Origin: an uncultured Hyphomicrobiales bacterium
GTDB taxonomy: Bacteria; Pseudomonadota; Alphaproteobacteria; Rhizobiales; Xanthobacteraceae
Length of the DNA: 34,188 nucleotides
Direction of reading: 5' to 3'
Assembly: GCA_903885555.1 (NCBI GenBank)
Contig: CAISIV010000071.1
Span: 1-34,188 of the forward strand
The translations under genes were made by a program, and so were the position numbers. The notes below the pieces were generated by a model. The model searched no databases. It had not been told where the DNA came from and worked only from the letters and a program-made list of their open reading frames with translations. Below, piece by piece: positions 1 through 7,994 of this stretch. How positions within the stretch are numbered: position 1 is the first letter of the stretch; every line of letters starts with the position of its first letter.

Positions 1-512
1 AGATCGCCGCGCAGCTTCGGGATGATGCAGAAGGTGCAGCGGTTGTTGCAGCCTTCGGAAATCTTCAGGTAGGCGTAGTGCCGTGGCGTCAGCTTGATGC
101 CTTCCGGCGGCACCAGATCGATGAACGGATCGTGACGCGGCGGCGCCGCCCGGTGCACGGCTTCCAGCACGCTTTCGTACTGTTGGGGGCCGGTGATGGC
201 GAAGACGCCGGGGTAGGCGGCGGTGATGTTTTCCGGTTCCGCGCCCATACAGCCGGTGACGATGACCTTGCCGTTTTCCTTTAGCGCCAGACCGATGGCG
301 CCGAGCGACTCCGCCTTGGCGCTGTCGAGGAAGCCGCAGGTATTGACGATAACGAGATCGGAACCGGCATGCTCGCGCGACAGCTCATAGCCCTCGGCGC
401 GCAGCCGCGTGATGATGCGCTCTGAGTCGACCAGGGCTTTCGGGCAGCCGAGCGAGACAAAGCTCACTTTCGGCGCTGTTTTATCGTCGGATTTCGTCTC
501 TGGAACCTGCAT
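1..512 (-). CDS. rimO: Ribosomal protein S12 methylthiotransferase RimO, N-terminal part (cut by window edge)
   Basis: Radical-SAM enzyme that methylthiates an aspartate of ribosomal protein S12 in the cytoplasm. Only the first 170 residues are in the window; the 3' end lies beyond base 1. The N-terminal methylthiotransferase domain has the three expected cluster cysteines at about residues 23 ([12 protein letters not shown]), 59 (NTCGFLDSA) and 88 (TGCMG). The radical-SAM motif CX3CX2C follows at about 155-162 ([14 protein letters not shown]). The run [12 protein letters not shown] and the linker after the N-terminal domain are characteristic of RimO rather than MiaB. The start is the ATG at 512-510. 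The LpxO-like gene lies 59 bp upstream on the same strand, so co-transcription is possible. No terminator-like hairpin was seen between them. Confidence 0.95.
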   Translation of the reverse strand, partial: MQVPETKSDDKTAPKVSFVSLGCPKALVDSERIITRLRAEGYELSREHAGSDLVIVNTCGFLDSAKAESLGAIGLALKENGKVIVTGCMGAEPENITAAYPGVFAITGPQQYESVLEAVHRAAPPRHDPFIDLVPPEGIKLTPRHYAYLKISEGCNNRCTFCIIPKLRGD

Positions 513-571
513 GCGGCATGGAGCTAACCGCGATCCGGGGCGATAGCAAGGCCGCCAAAGACCTTAAAGCG

Positions 572-1390
572 CTAGTGGTTACGCAGCGCCTCGGCTTCCT
601 CGTAGAACTTCTTTTCCCAGGCTTTGTGGTTATCGGCGCCTTCGCGGATGAAGGGCGTGAATACCGCCAGATTGAGCAGCAGCCAGTTCAGGAAATTGCC
701 CGGAAACCGCAGCGGTTTGCGGAAATCGACGAACAGCACGACGCGGGTGTGCGGCGTCTTGTTCCAGGCCTCGTGTTCATAGGCGTCGTCGAAGATGACG
801 GCTTCGCCGTCCTTCCAGCGGTACAGCTGCTGGTCGACGCGGATGCCGAGCTGGTCACGGGGCTCGGGAACAATAAGCCCAAGGTGGAGCCGCAGCACAC
901 CGTTATAGGGGCCGCGATGGGCCGGCAGATGCTTGCCGGGCTCGAGGATCGAAAACATCACCGTGATCAGGCCGGGGATTTTCTGGCAGACGCGCCAGGT
1001 CTGTGGGCACGCCTTGATGTTGGCGTCCGACCGGAAGCCGTAGCCGGACAAGAGGAAAGTCTTCCAGCCGCGATCCTGGCTGATGGTGGCGACGTCCGAC
1101 GAGATTTCGTGGAAGCCGGGCAGGTCGGCCTGGCGCGTCAGGACATGGTCGAGTTCGCTGCGGATCGCGCGCCACTCGGCCTCGATATCCTTGGTCCAGG
1201 GGAACACGGCATTGTCGTAGATCGGCGGATTGCCGACTTTGCTGCAGGTCAGGTTCAGCCGCTCGACGAAGGCCACCACCTTCATGAAGATGCGTGTAAT
1301 CAGGCTGGCGCGGGCGAGCGGCTTGATGCCTTCGGTGCCGAAACGCTGGGCGGGATCGGCTGCGGTCTGCGGGTCTGTCACGGTCGTCAC
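572..1390 (-). CDS. Aspartyl/asparaginyl beta-hydroxylase-family protein (LpxO-like)
   Basis: A 272-residue protein of the Fe(II)/2-oxoglutarate-dependent AspH/LpxO family. The double-stranded beta-helix core spans about residues 140-225. It contains the family pattern HLPAHRGPYNGVLR (H158), a second His in LRLHLGL (H169), and YEHEAWNKTPHTRVVL (H206, H214), where iron and oxoglutarate binding residues are expected. Residues 231-245 form a hydrophobic stretch (NFLNWLLLNLAVF). LpxO members hydroxylate lipid A acyl chains at the inner membrane, and this is the most likely role. Close paralogues of unknown substrate exist, so no symbol is given. The gene is transcribed toward rimO and divergently from the small secreted protein at 1474, with 83 bp between the two starts. 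Confidence 0.8.
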   Translation of the reverse strand: MTTVTDPQTAADPAQRFGTEGIKPLARASLITRIFMKVVAFVERLNLTCSKVGNPPIYDNAVFPWTKDIEAEWRAIRSELDHVLTRQADLPGFHEISSDVATISQDRGWKTFLLSGYGFRSDANIKACPQTWRVCQKIPGLITVMFSILEPGKHLPAHRGPYNGVLRLHLGLIVPEPRDQLGIRVDQQLYRWKDGEAVIFDDAYEHEAWNKTPHTRVVLFVDFRKPLRFPGNFLNWLLLNLAVFTPFIREGADNHKAWEKKFYEEAEALRNH

Positions 1391-1473
1391 CGGCTATAAG
1401 TTGTCCAAAGGTCCTATTCCCGGATTGGCGCAGGCGCAAGGCGGGGCTAACGTAGCGCAAAGACGGAACCGGC

Positions 1474-1824
1474 ATGAAACGCGCGATAATCCTGATGGCA
1501 TTGCTGCTCTGCGGCCTGTGGGCGGCTTCGGCCGGTTCTGCAAGCGCCGCCGACCTGCGTCCGCTCACAGCGAAAAGTTGGCGTATGGCCACGCGCGGCG
1601 ATATCGTGCCGTTCCCGCGCAGCGAGCGTTCGCAGGCGGTCTGGGCCTCCGGCGCCTGCTGGACCGAATGCGGCTCCTATTGCGCCTGGGGCCAGACCCA
1701 GTGCCTGGAGCGTGACCCGCAGGGCCAGTGCATCAAACTCACCGACAAATGCGACCGCTACTGCCAGCGCGAGTGCCGCACCTCCGGCGGGCCGCTGCTG
1801 GCGCTCGAGATGCCCTGGGATTGA
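1474..1824 (+). CDS. Small exported cysteine-rich protein of unknown function
   Basis: A 116-residue protein that I do not recognise. Residues 1-25 are a clear Sec signal peptide (Lys/Arg start, Leu/Ala-rich core, SASA-AD cleavage site). The mature part has eight cysteines between about residues 57 and 102 (ACWTECGSYC, TQC, GQC, DKC, RYCQREC). Their even number in an exported protein suggests disulfide bonds. It starts 83 bp from the divergent LpxO-like gene and converges on the next gene, with stop codons one base apart. The coding call rests on the signal peptide and on clean codon use. A periplasmic or secreted structural role is possible but not shown. Confidence 0.7.
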   Translation: MKRAIILMALLLCGLWAASAGSASAADLRPLTAKSWRMATRGDIVPFPRSERSQAVWASGACWTECGSYCAWGQTQCLERDPQGQCIKLTDKCDRYCQRECRTSGGPLLALEMPWD

Positions 1825-1825
1825 G

Positions 1826-2242
1826 CTAGTCGGCCGGCGCAACGTCGGGCTGGTTGGCAAGGCACGGGTCGAGCTTGATGTGGTTGGCGTCGAGGCGGTT
1901 GTAGCCGCCCTTGATGAAAACCCGGTCGCCGACCTTCATGTCGTTCGACTTATACGTGACGCACATCAGCCGCACGTCCGGCAGATTGCACATCGTCAAA
2001 TACCAGAGCACGCCGTCGGTCCGCACGCTGGTGAGTTCGCCGACGACCGACAGGTCGATGCGATAGCCCGGATAATCGAGATCCGCCGACATCGCGCGCA
2101 CGTCATTGCAGCGGGCAATCGCCGGGGCTGGCTGGTCGCCCAGCGAAAAAGCCGGGCGCTTGGCCAGAACATCGTCGGTGCCGCTCGCCGAAACCGGCAT
2201 CCAGATTGCAAGGGCTATCCCGAGCAACGTCCTCAACGTCAT
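1826..2242 (-). CDS. Small exported protein, possible OB-fold domain
   Basis: A 138-residue hypothetical protein. The open frame extends to 2332, but the ATG at 2242 is preferred. It is preceded by AGGA eight bases upstream, and it places a good signal peptide (MTLRTLLGIALAIWMPVSASG) at the very N-terminus. The mature part has a run of alternating hydrophobic strands at about residues 60-125: YRIDLSVVGELTSV, WYLTMCNLP, VRLMCVTYKS, MKVGDRVFIKGGY, HIKLDPC. This pattern resembles the OB folds of small periplasmic proteins. Four cysteines in the mature part could form disulfides. The fold is inferred from pattern only, and no function can be assigned. A divergent transporter operon begins 116 bp away. 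Confidence 0.65.
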   Translation of the reverse strand: MTLRTLLGIALAIWMPVSASGTDDVLAKRPAFSLGDQPAPAIARCNDVRAMSADLDYPGYRIDLSVVGELTSVRTDGVLWYLTMCNLPDVRLMCVTYKSNDMKVGDRVFIKGGYNRLDANHIKLDPCLANQPDVAPAD

Positions 2243-2358
2243 GCAAGTCATCCTATCGGCCGCTAGCATCTTCGCCGGTCTCAAGGCTATCCTCGGCAAT
2301 AGCGCCGGAATAAGGCAGCAGCAAAACGACACGCAGACGTCAATCGAAGGTGGAGAAT

Positions 2359-3345
2359 ATGTCCCTTGTTCTGTCTAACGGCGCACGCATGCTGGGCGCT
2401 GCCGTCCTTGCCGCAACCTTGTTAAGTGCGCCCGCGCGAGCCGAGGAAATCGCCATCACGCAATGGGGCCAGAGCCTGTACGGCGCGCCCTTTGCCGTGG
2501 CGATGGAGAAGGGCCTGTTCAAGAAGGCCGGCATCGACATTACCGGCGTCATCGGCTCGGCCGGCGGCGGCACCACGGTGCGCAACATTCTGGCGAGCGC
2601 GACGCCTTACGGTGAAGTCGCGCTGCCGGCGGCGCTGGCCGCGGCGCGCGAAGGCGGCCTCGATCTGATCATCGTCAATGTCGGCACGCGCACCATCGCG
2701 GAATCGACACTGGTGACGATGCCGGGTACCGACATCAAGACGCTCGAGGATCTGGTCGGCAAGAAAGTCGCCATCACCTCGCCGAAGTCGTCGTCGGAAA
2801 TGATCTTCCTGATGCAGCTCAAGGCCAAGAACATCGACGCCGCGCAGGTGACGCGCGTTGCCGCCGGCGGCTATCCGCCGGCGCTGACAATGCTGGAGCA
2901 GGGCGCCGTGTCCGCCGCAGCCTTGATCGAGCCGCTCTCGATCATCCGCAAGGACCGCTACCGCACCGTGGTGGCTGCGAAAGACATTCTTCCGCCGATG
3001 ACGACCTCGGTCGGCATCACCACGCGCGACTTCGCCACCAAGAACCCCGACAAGCTGCGCGCCATCATTGCCGGCCGCCGCGCCGGCGTCGAAGCGATCT
3101 ATGCCGATCCAACCGAAGCCGCCGCGATCCTGCAGAAAGTATGGAATTTCGATCCGGCCATCGCCAAGGAGGCCGTCAACAACATGATCGGTCCCAAGAT
3201 GTGGAGTGCGGGCGAATTCAACCGCACCGAACTTGACCGCACGGTCGAAGGCCTCAAGCTGATCGGCGAGGTCAAAGGCGAGATCGACTGGAGCAAGCTG
3301 ATCGATCAGTCGTATCTGCCCAAGGATCTGCAAGGCAAACTGTGA
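2359..3345 (+). CDS. ABC transporter substrate-binding protein, NMT1/SsuA type
   Basis: Periplasmic receptor of an ABC importer, 328 residues from the ATG at 2359. A GTG at 2350 would add three residues. AAGG at 2347-2350 is well spaced from the ATG. The N-terminus is a signal peptide ending near SAPARA-EE. The mature protein has the NMT1/THI5/SsuA layout: YGAPFAVAMEKGLFKKAGID near the N-terminus, GGGTTVRNILASA ligand-loop residues, then a TLEDLVGKKVAI hinge region. This family binds sulfonates, nitrate, taurine, pyrimidine precursors and aromatic acids, so the substrate cannot be read from the sequence. The stop overlaps the ATPase start by 4 bp (GTGA), which shows an operon with the next three transporter genes. 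Confidence 0.88.
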   Translation: MSLVLSNGARMLGAAVLAATLLSAPARAEEIAITQWGQSLYGAPFAVAMEKGLFKKAGIDITGVIGSAGGGTTVRNILASATPYGEVALPAALAAAREGGLDLIIVNVGTRTIAESTLVTMPGTDIKTLEDLVGKKVAITSPKSSSEMIFLMQLKAKNIDAAQVTRVAAGGYPPALTMLEQGAVSAAALIEPLSIIRKDRYRTVVAAKDILPPMTTSVGITTRDFATKNPDKLRAIIAGRRAGVEAIYADPTEAAAILQKVWNFDPAIAKEAVNNMIGPKMWSAGEFNRTELDRTVEGLKLIGEVKGEIDWSKLIDQSYLPKDLQGKL

Positions 3346-4163
3346 CAGCGTCCGACGGCAGCGACGTTCACGCCCGGCTGACTGACGTCACCCGCGTCTT
3401 CGATCTGGCCTCCGGCGCCAAACTGCAGGCGCTGGGGCCGATCGATCTCGATATCAAGCGCGGCGAATTCTTCGGCGTCGTTGGCCCGTCGGGCTGTGGC
3501 AAATCCACGCTGCTCGATATCCTAGCCGGGCTGTCGCCGCCGACGGCAGGGACGGTGCTGTTCGAAGGCAAGCCAATCAAGGGCGTGCCCGATGGCGTCG
3601 GTGTCGTCTTCCAGGAGGATGCCTCGTTCTCCTGGCTCAGTGTGCATGACAACGTCGCCTTCGGCCTGCGCCGCGCCGGATATGATGCGGCGGAGATCGA
3701 ACGCCGCGTCACGTACGCGGTCGGTTTCATGGGTTTGCGCGATTTCGCCAAGGCCTATCCGGCGCAGCTTTCCGGCGGCATGCGACAGCGCGTCTGCATC
3801 GCGCGTACGCTGGTGCTGCAGCCGCGCCTGATCCTGCTCGACGAACCGTTCGGTGCACTGGATCAGCAGACCCGTCTTCTGATGGGCGAGGAACTGTTGC
3901 GGCTCTGGCGCGAGACCGGCGCGACCGTGATGCTGATCACGCACGCGCTCGACGAAGCCGCGATGCTGTCGGACCGCGTCGGCGTCATGTCGGCGCGGCC
4001 TGGCAAATTCATCGACTTCATCGAGACGCAGTGGCCGCGCGAGCGCGACAGCCGCGTCGTTTCCGATCCACACTTCGGCGAGATAACATCGCGGCTGTGG
4101 GAAAAACTGCGTGTCGAATCCCTCAAGACGATGGGCACGGCAGCACCGGGAGCCGCGCCGTGA
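3342..4163 (+). CDS. ABC transporter ATP-binding protein (SsuB/TauB-like)
   Basis: A 273-residue ATPase that powers the importer from the cytoplasmic face. All motifs are present: Walker A GPSGCGKST (48-56), Q-loop Q91 in VVFQEDASFSW, signature LSGGMRQR (143-150), Walker B LILLDEPF (163-170) and switch His201. The sequence around the Q-loop and the single-domain length fit the nitrate/sulfonate/bicarbonate group (SsuB, TauB, ThiZ). The start is a GTG at 3342 whose last bases form the TGA of the receptor gene. The end overlaps the permease start in the same way. Confidence 0.93.
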   Translation: MTASDGSDVHARLTDVTRVFDLASGAKLQALGPIDLDIKRGEFFGVVGPSGCGKSTLLDILAGLSPPTAGTVLFEGKPIKGVPDGVGVVFQEDASFSWLSVHDNVAFGLRRAGYDAAEIERRVTYAVGFMGLRDFAKAYPAQLSGGMRQRVCIARTLVLQPRLILLDEPFGALDQQTRLLMGEELLRLWRETGATVMLITHALDEAAMLSDRVGVMSARPGKFIDFIETQWPRERDSRVVSDPHFGEITSRLWEKLRVESLKTMGTAAPGAAP

Positions 4164-4927
4164 ACCGCCGGGTGTTCAGCCGGGAAGGTTGGATCCGGTT
4201 GGGGGTAATTGCCGCTTTTGTTATCGCGTTCGAGGCGTTCTGCCGGGCCGGCTTCATTCCGCGCACGGTCGTGCTGCCGCCGTCCGACATGGCGGTCAGT
4301 CTGTGGCACATTCTGCAGACCGGCGAATACAACAAGGACATCCTGTCGACGCTACGGAATGTCGCAGCGTCGGCGGTACTGTCCGTCACGTTCGGCTTTG
4401 CCCTCGGCGTTATCCTGCATGCACTGCCGCGCATGCGCGCGACCCTCGAGCCGCTGCTGGCGAGCTATTATGCCGTGCCGACCTTCATGTTCTATCCGGT
4501 GTTCATCGTGATGTTCGGCGTCGGCTCGGGAGCCATCATCGCGATTGCGGTGCTGCTGTCGGTCGTGGCGATGATCGCCAGCACGTTGACCGGCCTCGAC
4601 CGCATTCCGCGTGTGCTGCGCAAGACGGCCGCGATCTACCGCATGGGCACGGCCAAGCGCGCCGTGCTGATCGATTTTCCCGCCGCCGCGCCGTATCTGT
4701 TCACCGGCATCAAACTCGCCTTCGCCTATGCCTTCATCGGTGTCATTGCGTCGGAGTTCATCTTGTCGGGGCAGGGCATCGGCTACGCCATCGCTTACGC
4801 CTATAACAACTTCGACAATCGCAATATGTATGGCCTGATGCTGCTGGTGATCCTGCTGGCGACCGCGGCCAACACCGCACTCGATACCATCGACCGCCGC
4901 ATGCAAAGCCGGATGAGGCGGCAATGA
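4160..4927 (+). CDS. ABC transporter permease (SsuC/TauC-like), first copy
   Basis: Inner-membrane subunit of the importer, 255 residues. The open frame extends upstream to 4031, but the GTG at 4160 overlaps the ATPase stop (GTGA), exactly as in the previous junction. It also gives a normal N-terminus with the first membrane helix at about residues 10-27. A BPD_transp_1 domain with about six helices follows. The cytoplasmic EAA-like loop is readable as YRMGTAKRAVLIDFPAAAPYLFTG. The two adjacent permease genes suggest a heterodimeric channel, which differs from the common SsuC homodimer. Confidence 0.9.
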   Translation: MNRRVFSREGWIRLGVIAAFVIAFEAFCRAGFIPRTVVLPPSDMAVSLWHILQTGEYNKDILSTLRNVAASAVLSVTFGFALGVILHALPRMRATLEPLLASYYAVPTFMFYPVFIVMFGVGSGAIIAIAVLLSVVAMIASTLTGLDRIPRVLRKTAAIYRMGTAKRAVLIDFPAAAPYLFTGIKLAFAYAFIGVIASEFILSGQGIGYAIAYAYNNFDNRNMYGLMLLVILLATAANTALDTIDRRMQSRMRRQ

Positions 4928-5652
4928 AACGCCTCGGCGATTCAGTCCTGCTGGTTATTGGCATTCTGGCGGCCTGGCAGGTTCTTTTCTGGATCGCGGG
5001 CGATATTGCCCTGACGTCCCCAGCCGCTACGGCGGCGCATTTGTGGAAATTGCTCGGTACGGCGCGATTCTGGGAAAACGCGGCGGAAACCGCCCGCGCC
5101 TTCGGCCTGGCCGTTACCATTTCGATCGTCGGCGGCATCGCACTCGGCGTGATGCTCGGATTGAACCGCACCTCCGGCGTCGTTTCCGAACCGATCCTGA
5201 TCGCGCTCTATTCGCTGCCGAAGGTGACGCTTTATCCGTTGGTCTTGCTCTGTTTCGGGCTCGGTATGTCGGCCAAGGTGGCGTTCGGCGCCATGCATGG
5301 GCTGATCCCGGTGACGATCTTCACGATGAAGGCGATCATGCAGATCAAGCCGGTGCTGTGGCGCACCGCGCATGCGATGCGGCTGAATGTGCGCCAAACC
5401 GCGCTCACCATCGCACTGCCGGCGGTGTTGCCCGAGGTGGTCGCGGGCGCGCGGCTCGGCTTTTCACTGACACTGCTCGGCGTGCTGATCGGCGAGATGT
5501 TTGCTTCGCAACGCGGCCTCGGCTTCATGATCATGAGCGCGATGGGCCTTGGCGATATCGCCACCATCATGGCGGTGGCGGTATTCCTCTCGGTCGTCGC
5601 CATAGCGGCCAATGCTGTGTTGCTCTGGATCGACCGCGCTATTCCGCGCTAA
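4924..5652 (+). CDS. ABC transporter permease (SsuC/TauC-like), second copy
   Basis: A 242-residue inner-membrane permease, second of the pair. It overlaps the first permease by ATGA at 4924-4927. Helices are predicted at about residues 7-26, 60-80, 95-120 and further on. The EAA-like loop reads MRLNVRQTALTIALPAVLPEVVAG, followed by the typical GLGFMI segment. It is clearly diverged from its neighbour, so the two probably form a heterodimer. The nadC-like gene begins 32 bp downstream with its own GAGG ribosome site, so it is likely on the same transcript. Confidence 0.9.
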   Translation: MKRLGDSVLLVIGILAAWQVLFWIAGDIALTSPAATAAHLWKLLGTARFWENAAETARAFGLAVTISIVGGIALGVMLGLNRTSGVVSEPILIALYSLPKVTLYPLVLLCFGLGMSAKVAFGAMHGLIPVTIFTMKAIMQIKPVLWRTAHAMRLNVRQTALTIALPAVLPEVVAGARLGFSLTLLGVLIGEMFASQRGLGFMIMSAMGLGDIATIMAVAVFLSVVAIAANAVLLWIDRAIPR

Positions 5653-5684
5653 ACAACCTTTCGCACGTTAAATGAGGTGCCCGC

Positions 5685-6518
5685 ATGCTGGATCTGTTCA
5701 CCGTCAACCGCCTGATCGACCTCTGGCTCGCCGAGGACATCGGCCACGGCGACCTGACGGCGCTGTCCATGATCGAGGCGGACGCGCGGGCCAATTTCCA
5801 CATGAACGCGCGACAGGAGTTGTCGCTGGCCGGTATCGACGTCGCGGCCGCCTGTTTCAAACGCTATGACCCCAACGTCTCGGTTGAAGTGACGGCCAAG
5901 GACGGCGACCGCTGCAAGCCGAAGACTGTACTGCTGAAGGTGTCCGGCTCGGCGCGCAGCCTGCTGACGGTCGAGCGCACTGCGCTCAACATCACGCAGC
6001 ATCTGTCGGGCATTGCGACCGAAACCGCGCGCTGGATGGACGAAATCAAGGGTACCAAGGCGCAACTGATCGATACCCGCAAGACCACGCCGGGCCTACG
6101 TATGCTGGAAAAACATGCCGTCGTGTGCGGCGGCGGCGCCAATCATCGTCTCGGCCTCGATGGCGGCGTCATGATCAAGGACAACCATATTGCCGTTGCG
6201 GGTAGCATCACCAAGGCGGTCGAGCGGGCGAGGGCGCGCGTGCCGGGACTTATCAAGATCGAGGTCGAATGCGACCGGATGGAGCAGGTTCGCGAAGCGG
6301 TCGCCGCCAAGGCCGACATCATCATGCTCGACAACATGAAGCTCGATGACATGCGCGAAGCGGTGCAGTTCGTCGCCGGCAAGATTCCGCTTGAAGCATC
6401 GGGCGGCGTTGCCTTCAATACCGTGCGGCCGATTGCGGAAACGGGCGTCGATTACATTTCAACCAGCAAGACCATTCAGGCCGCGCCGGCCGTCGATATC
6501 GGTCTCGATGATGCGTAA
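5685..6518 (+). CDS. nadC: Nicotinate-nucleotide pyrophosphorylase (quinolinate phosphoribosyltransferase)
   Basis: Converts quinolinate and PRPP to nicotinate mononucleotide, CO2 and pyrophosphate in NAD synthesis. The 277 residues match the family length. The hallmark motifs are present in order: EDIGHGDLT (17-24), ERTALN (98-103), DTRKTTPGLR (130-139), GGGANHRLGL (149-158), KDNH (165-168), IEVEC (192-196), MLDN (214-217) and EASGG (237-241). Together they cover the PRPP- and quinolinate-binding residues. ModD is a related paralogue sometimes linked to molybdate transport, but the receptor here is not a molybdate type. No nadA or nadB is nearby. Its location directly after an ABC importer operon is unusual for nadC and suggests a functional link with the imported solute. 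Confidence 0.88.
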   Translation: MLDLFTVNRLIDLWLAEDIGHGDLTALSMIEADARANFHMNARQELSLAGIDVAAACFKRYDPNVSVEVTAKDGDRCKPKTVLLKVSGSARSLLTVERTALNITQHLSGIATETARWMDEIKGTKAQLIDTRKTTPGLRMLEKHAVVCGGGANHRLGLDGGVMIKDNHIAVAGSITKAVERARARVPGLIKIEVECDRMEQVREAVAAKADIIMLDNMKLDDMREAVQFVAGKIPLEASGGVAFNTVRPIAETGVDYISTSKTIQAAPAVDIGLDDA

Positions 6519-6665
6519 CTGAATCCGAACAATTTGGTTTAAATCGCACTGCGCGCAATTCGATACGATATTTCTACAGATTGTCGCCGCAGTTCTCACG
6601 ATGTTTCAAGACCGCGCCGCTACTCAGGTCCGATTGGAGTTCCATTCGGTACGGGGGGTTCAGCG

Positions 6666-7940
6666 ATGTTGGTACGATTCCTCAAAGACTGCAGGGGCGG
6701 CGTCGCCCCGTTGATGGGCTTTCTGGCAATTCCCTTGATGGGGTTTGTCGGCGTGGCGGTCGACTACTCGCGCGCCAATGCGGCCCGCACCGCGTTCCAG
6801 GCTTCGCTCGACTCGACAGCGTTAATGCTGTCGAAGAACGCAGCAACGCAGACCGGTGCCGATCTGCAAACTGCAGCAACCGACACATTCAACGCGCTGT
6901 TTACCCGCACCGACGTGACCAACGTCGCGATTGCCGCGAACTACACGTCGGCGGGCGGCTCGCAGGTGATCTTGAGCGGCAGCGCCAACGTGCAGACCAA
7001 TTTTCTCGGCGTGCTCGGCTACGGCGAAATACCTATCGGCGCTTCCACGACAACGACCTGGGGCAACAGCCGGCTGCGGGTCGCGCTAGTGCTCGACAAT
7101 ACCGGGTCGATGGCCAGTTCAAGCAAGATGACGGCCTTGCAAACCGCCTCGCAAAACCTGCTCAACCAGCTCAAGGCGGCTGCGGTGAACGAGGGCGACG
7201 TCTATGTGTCGATCGTTCCCTTCAGCAAGGACGTCAATGTCGGCGCCGACAAAAATGCCGAGGCTTGGCTGCGCTGGGATCTGTGGGAAGAGGATAACGG
7301 GTCCTGCAGCAACTCGACCTACTCAAGTCAAAGCAGTTGCGTTTCGCACAGCAAGACCTGGACGCCGGCCAGCCATACGACCTGGAACGGCTGTGTAACC
7401 GACCGCGACCAGAATTTTGACACCACGAACGATCCGGCAAACGCCGGCGGCACGCTGTATCCGGCCGAGCAATATTCGTCCTGCCCGGTGTCGCTGATGC
7501 CGCTGAGCTACGACTGGCCGACGCTGTCTGCAAAAATTACCGCGATGACGCCGAACGGCAACACCAACCAGGCCATTGGCTTGCAGATGGGCTGGCAGTC
7601 ATTGACGGCCGCGCCGTTCACCGTGCCGCCGAAAGATCCCAACTACAAATATAACCAGGTGATCATTCTGCTGACCGACGGCCTGAATACCCAGGACCGC
7701 TGGTATACGAGCCAAAGTTCAATCGACAAGCGCCAGCAGAAGACCTGCGACAACATCAAGGCCGCCGGCATCACGCTCTACACGGTGCAGGTCAATACCG
7801 GAAACGACCCGACGTCGACGCTGCTGCAGAATTGCGCGAGCGATTCAAACAAGTTCTTCCTGCTCAAGACGTCGAACGAAATCGTTACCACGTTCAATCA
7901 GATCGGCACCGCATTATCCAATCTCCGGCTTGCCATGTAG
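6666..7940 (+). CDS. TadG-like pilus-associated protein with von Willebrand A domain
   Basis: A 424-residue protein that opens the tad/cpa locus. The N-terminus is the short TadE/TadG anchor (FLKDCRGGVAPLMGFLAIPLMGFVGVAVDYSR). It combines a prepilin-like hydrophobic segment with the Asp-Tyr that follows it. A vWA domain occupies about residues 137-420, with an intact metal-binding start DNTGSM (144-149) and the later TDG motif (IILLTDGLN, near 333). A Cys/Ser-rich insertion lies at about 210-285. TadG proteins act at the cell envelope during Flp pilus assembly. The start has a G-rich ribosome site (ggggggtt) five bases upstream. The 147 bp before it probably hold the locus promoter, but I could not place -35/-10 boxes. 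Confidence 0.85.
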   Translation: MLVRFLKDCRGGVAPLMGFLAIPLMGFVGVAVDYSRANAARTAFQASLDSTALMLSKNAATQTGADLQTAATDTFNALFTRTDVTNVAIAANYTSAGGSQVILSGSANVQTNFLGVLGYGEIPIGASTTTTWGNSRLRVALVLDNTGSMASSSKMTALQTASQNLLNQLKAAAVNEGDVYVSIVPFSKDVNVGADKNAEAWLRWDLWEEDNGSCSNSTYSSQSSCVSHSKTWTPASHTTWNGCVTDRDQNFDTTNDPANAGGTLYPAEQYSSCPVSLMPLSYDWPTLSAKITAMTPNGNTNQAIGLQMGWQSLTAAPFTVPPKDPNYKYNQVIILLTDGLNTQDRWYTSQSSIDKRQQKTCDNIKAAGITLYTVQVNTGNDPTSTLLQNCASDSNKFFLLKTSNEIVTTFNQIGTALSNLRLAM

Positions 7941-7994
7941 CCGCGGCTTTCGCCGTCCCAGAACTGAAGCTGCGTCTTCAAGAGTGAGCAAACT

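Noticed and set aside
518-1399. Long plus-strand open frame of 293 codons
   Set aside because: It is the antisense shadow of the LpxO-like gene; the minus-strand product has recognisable motifs, while this one has none.
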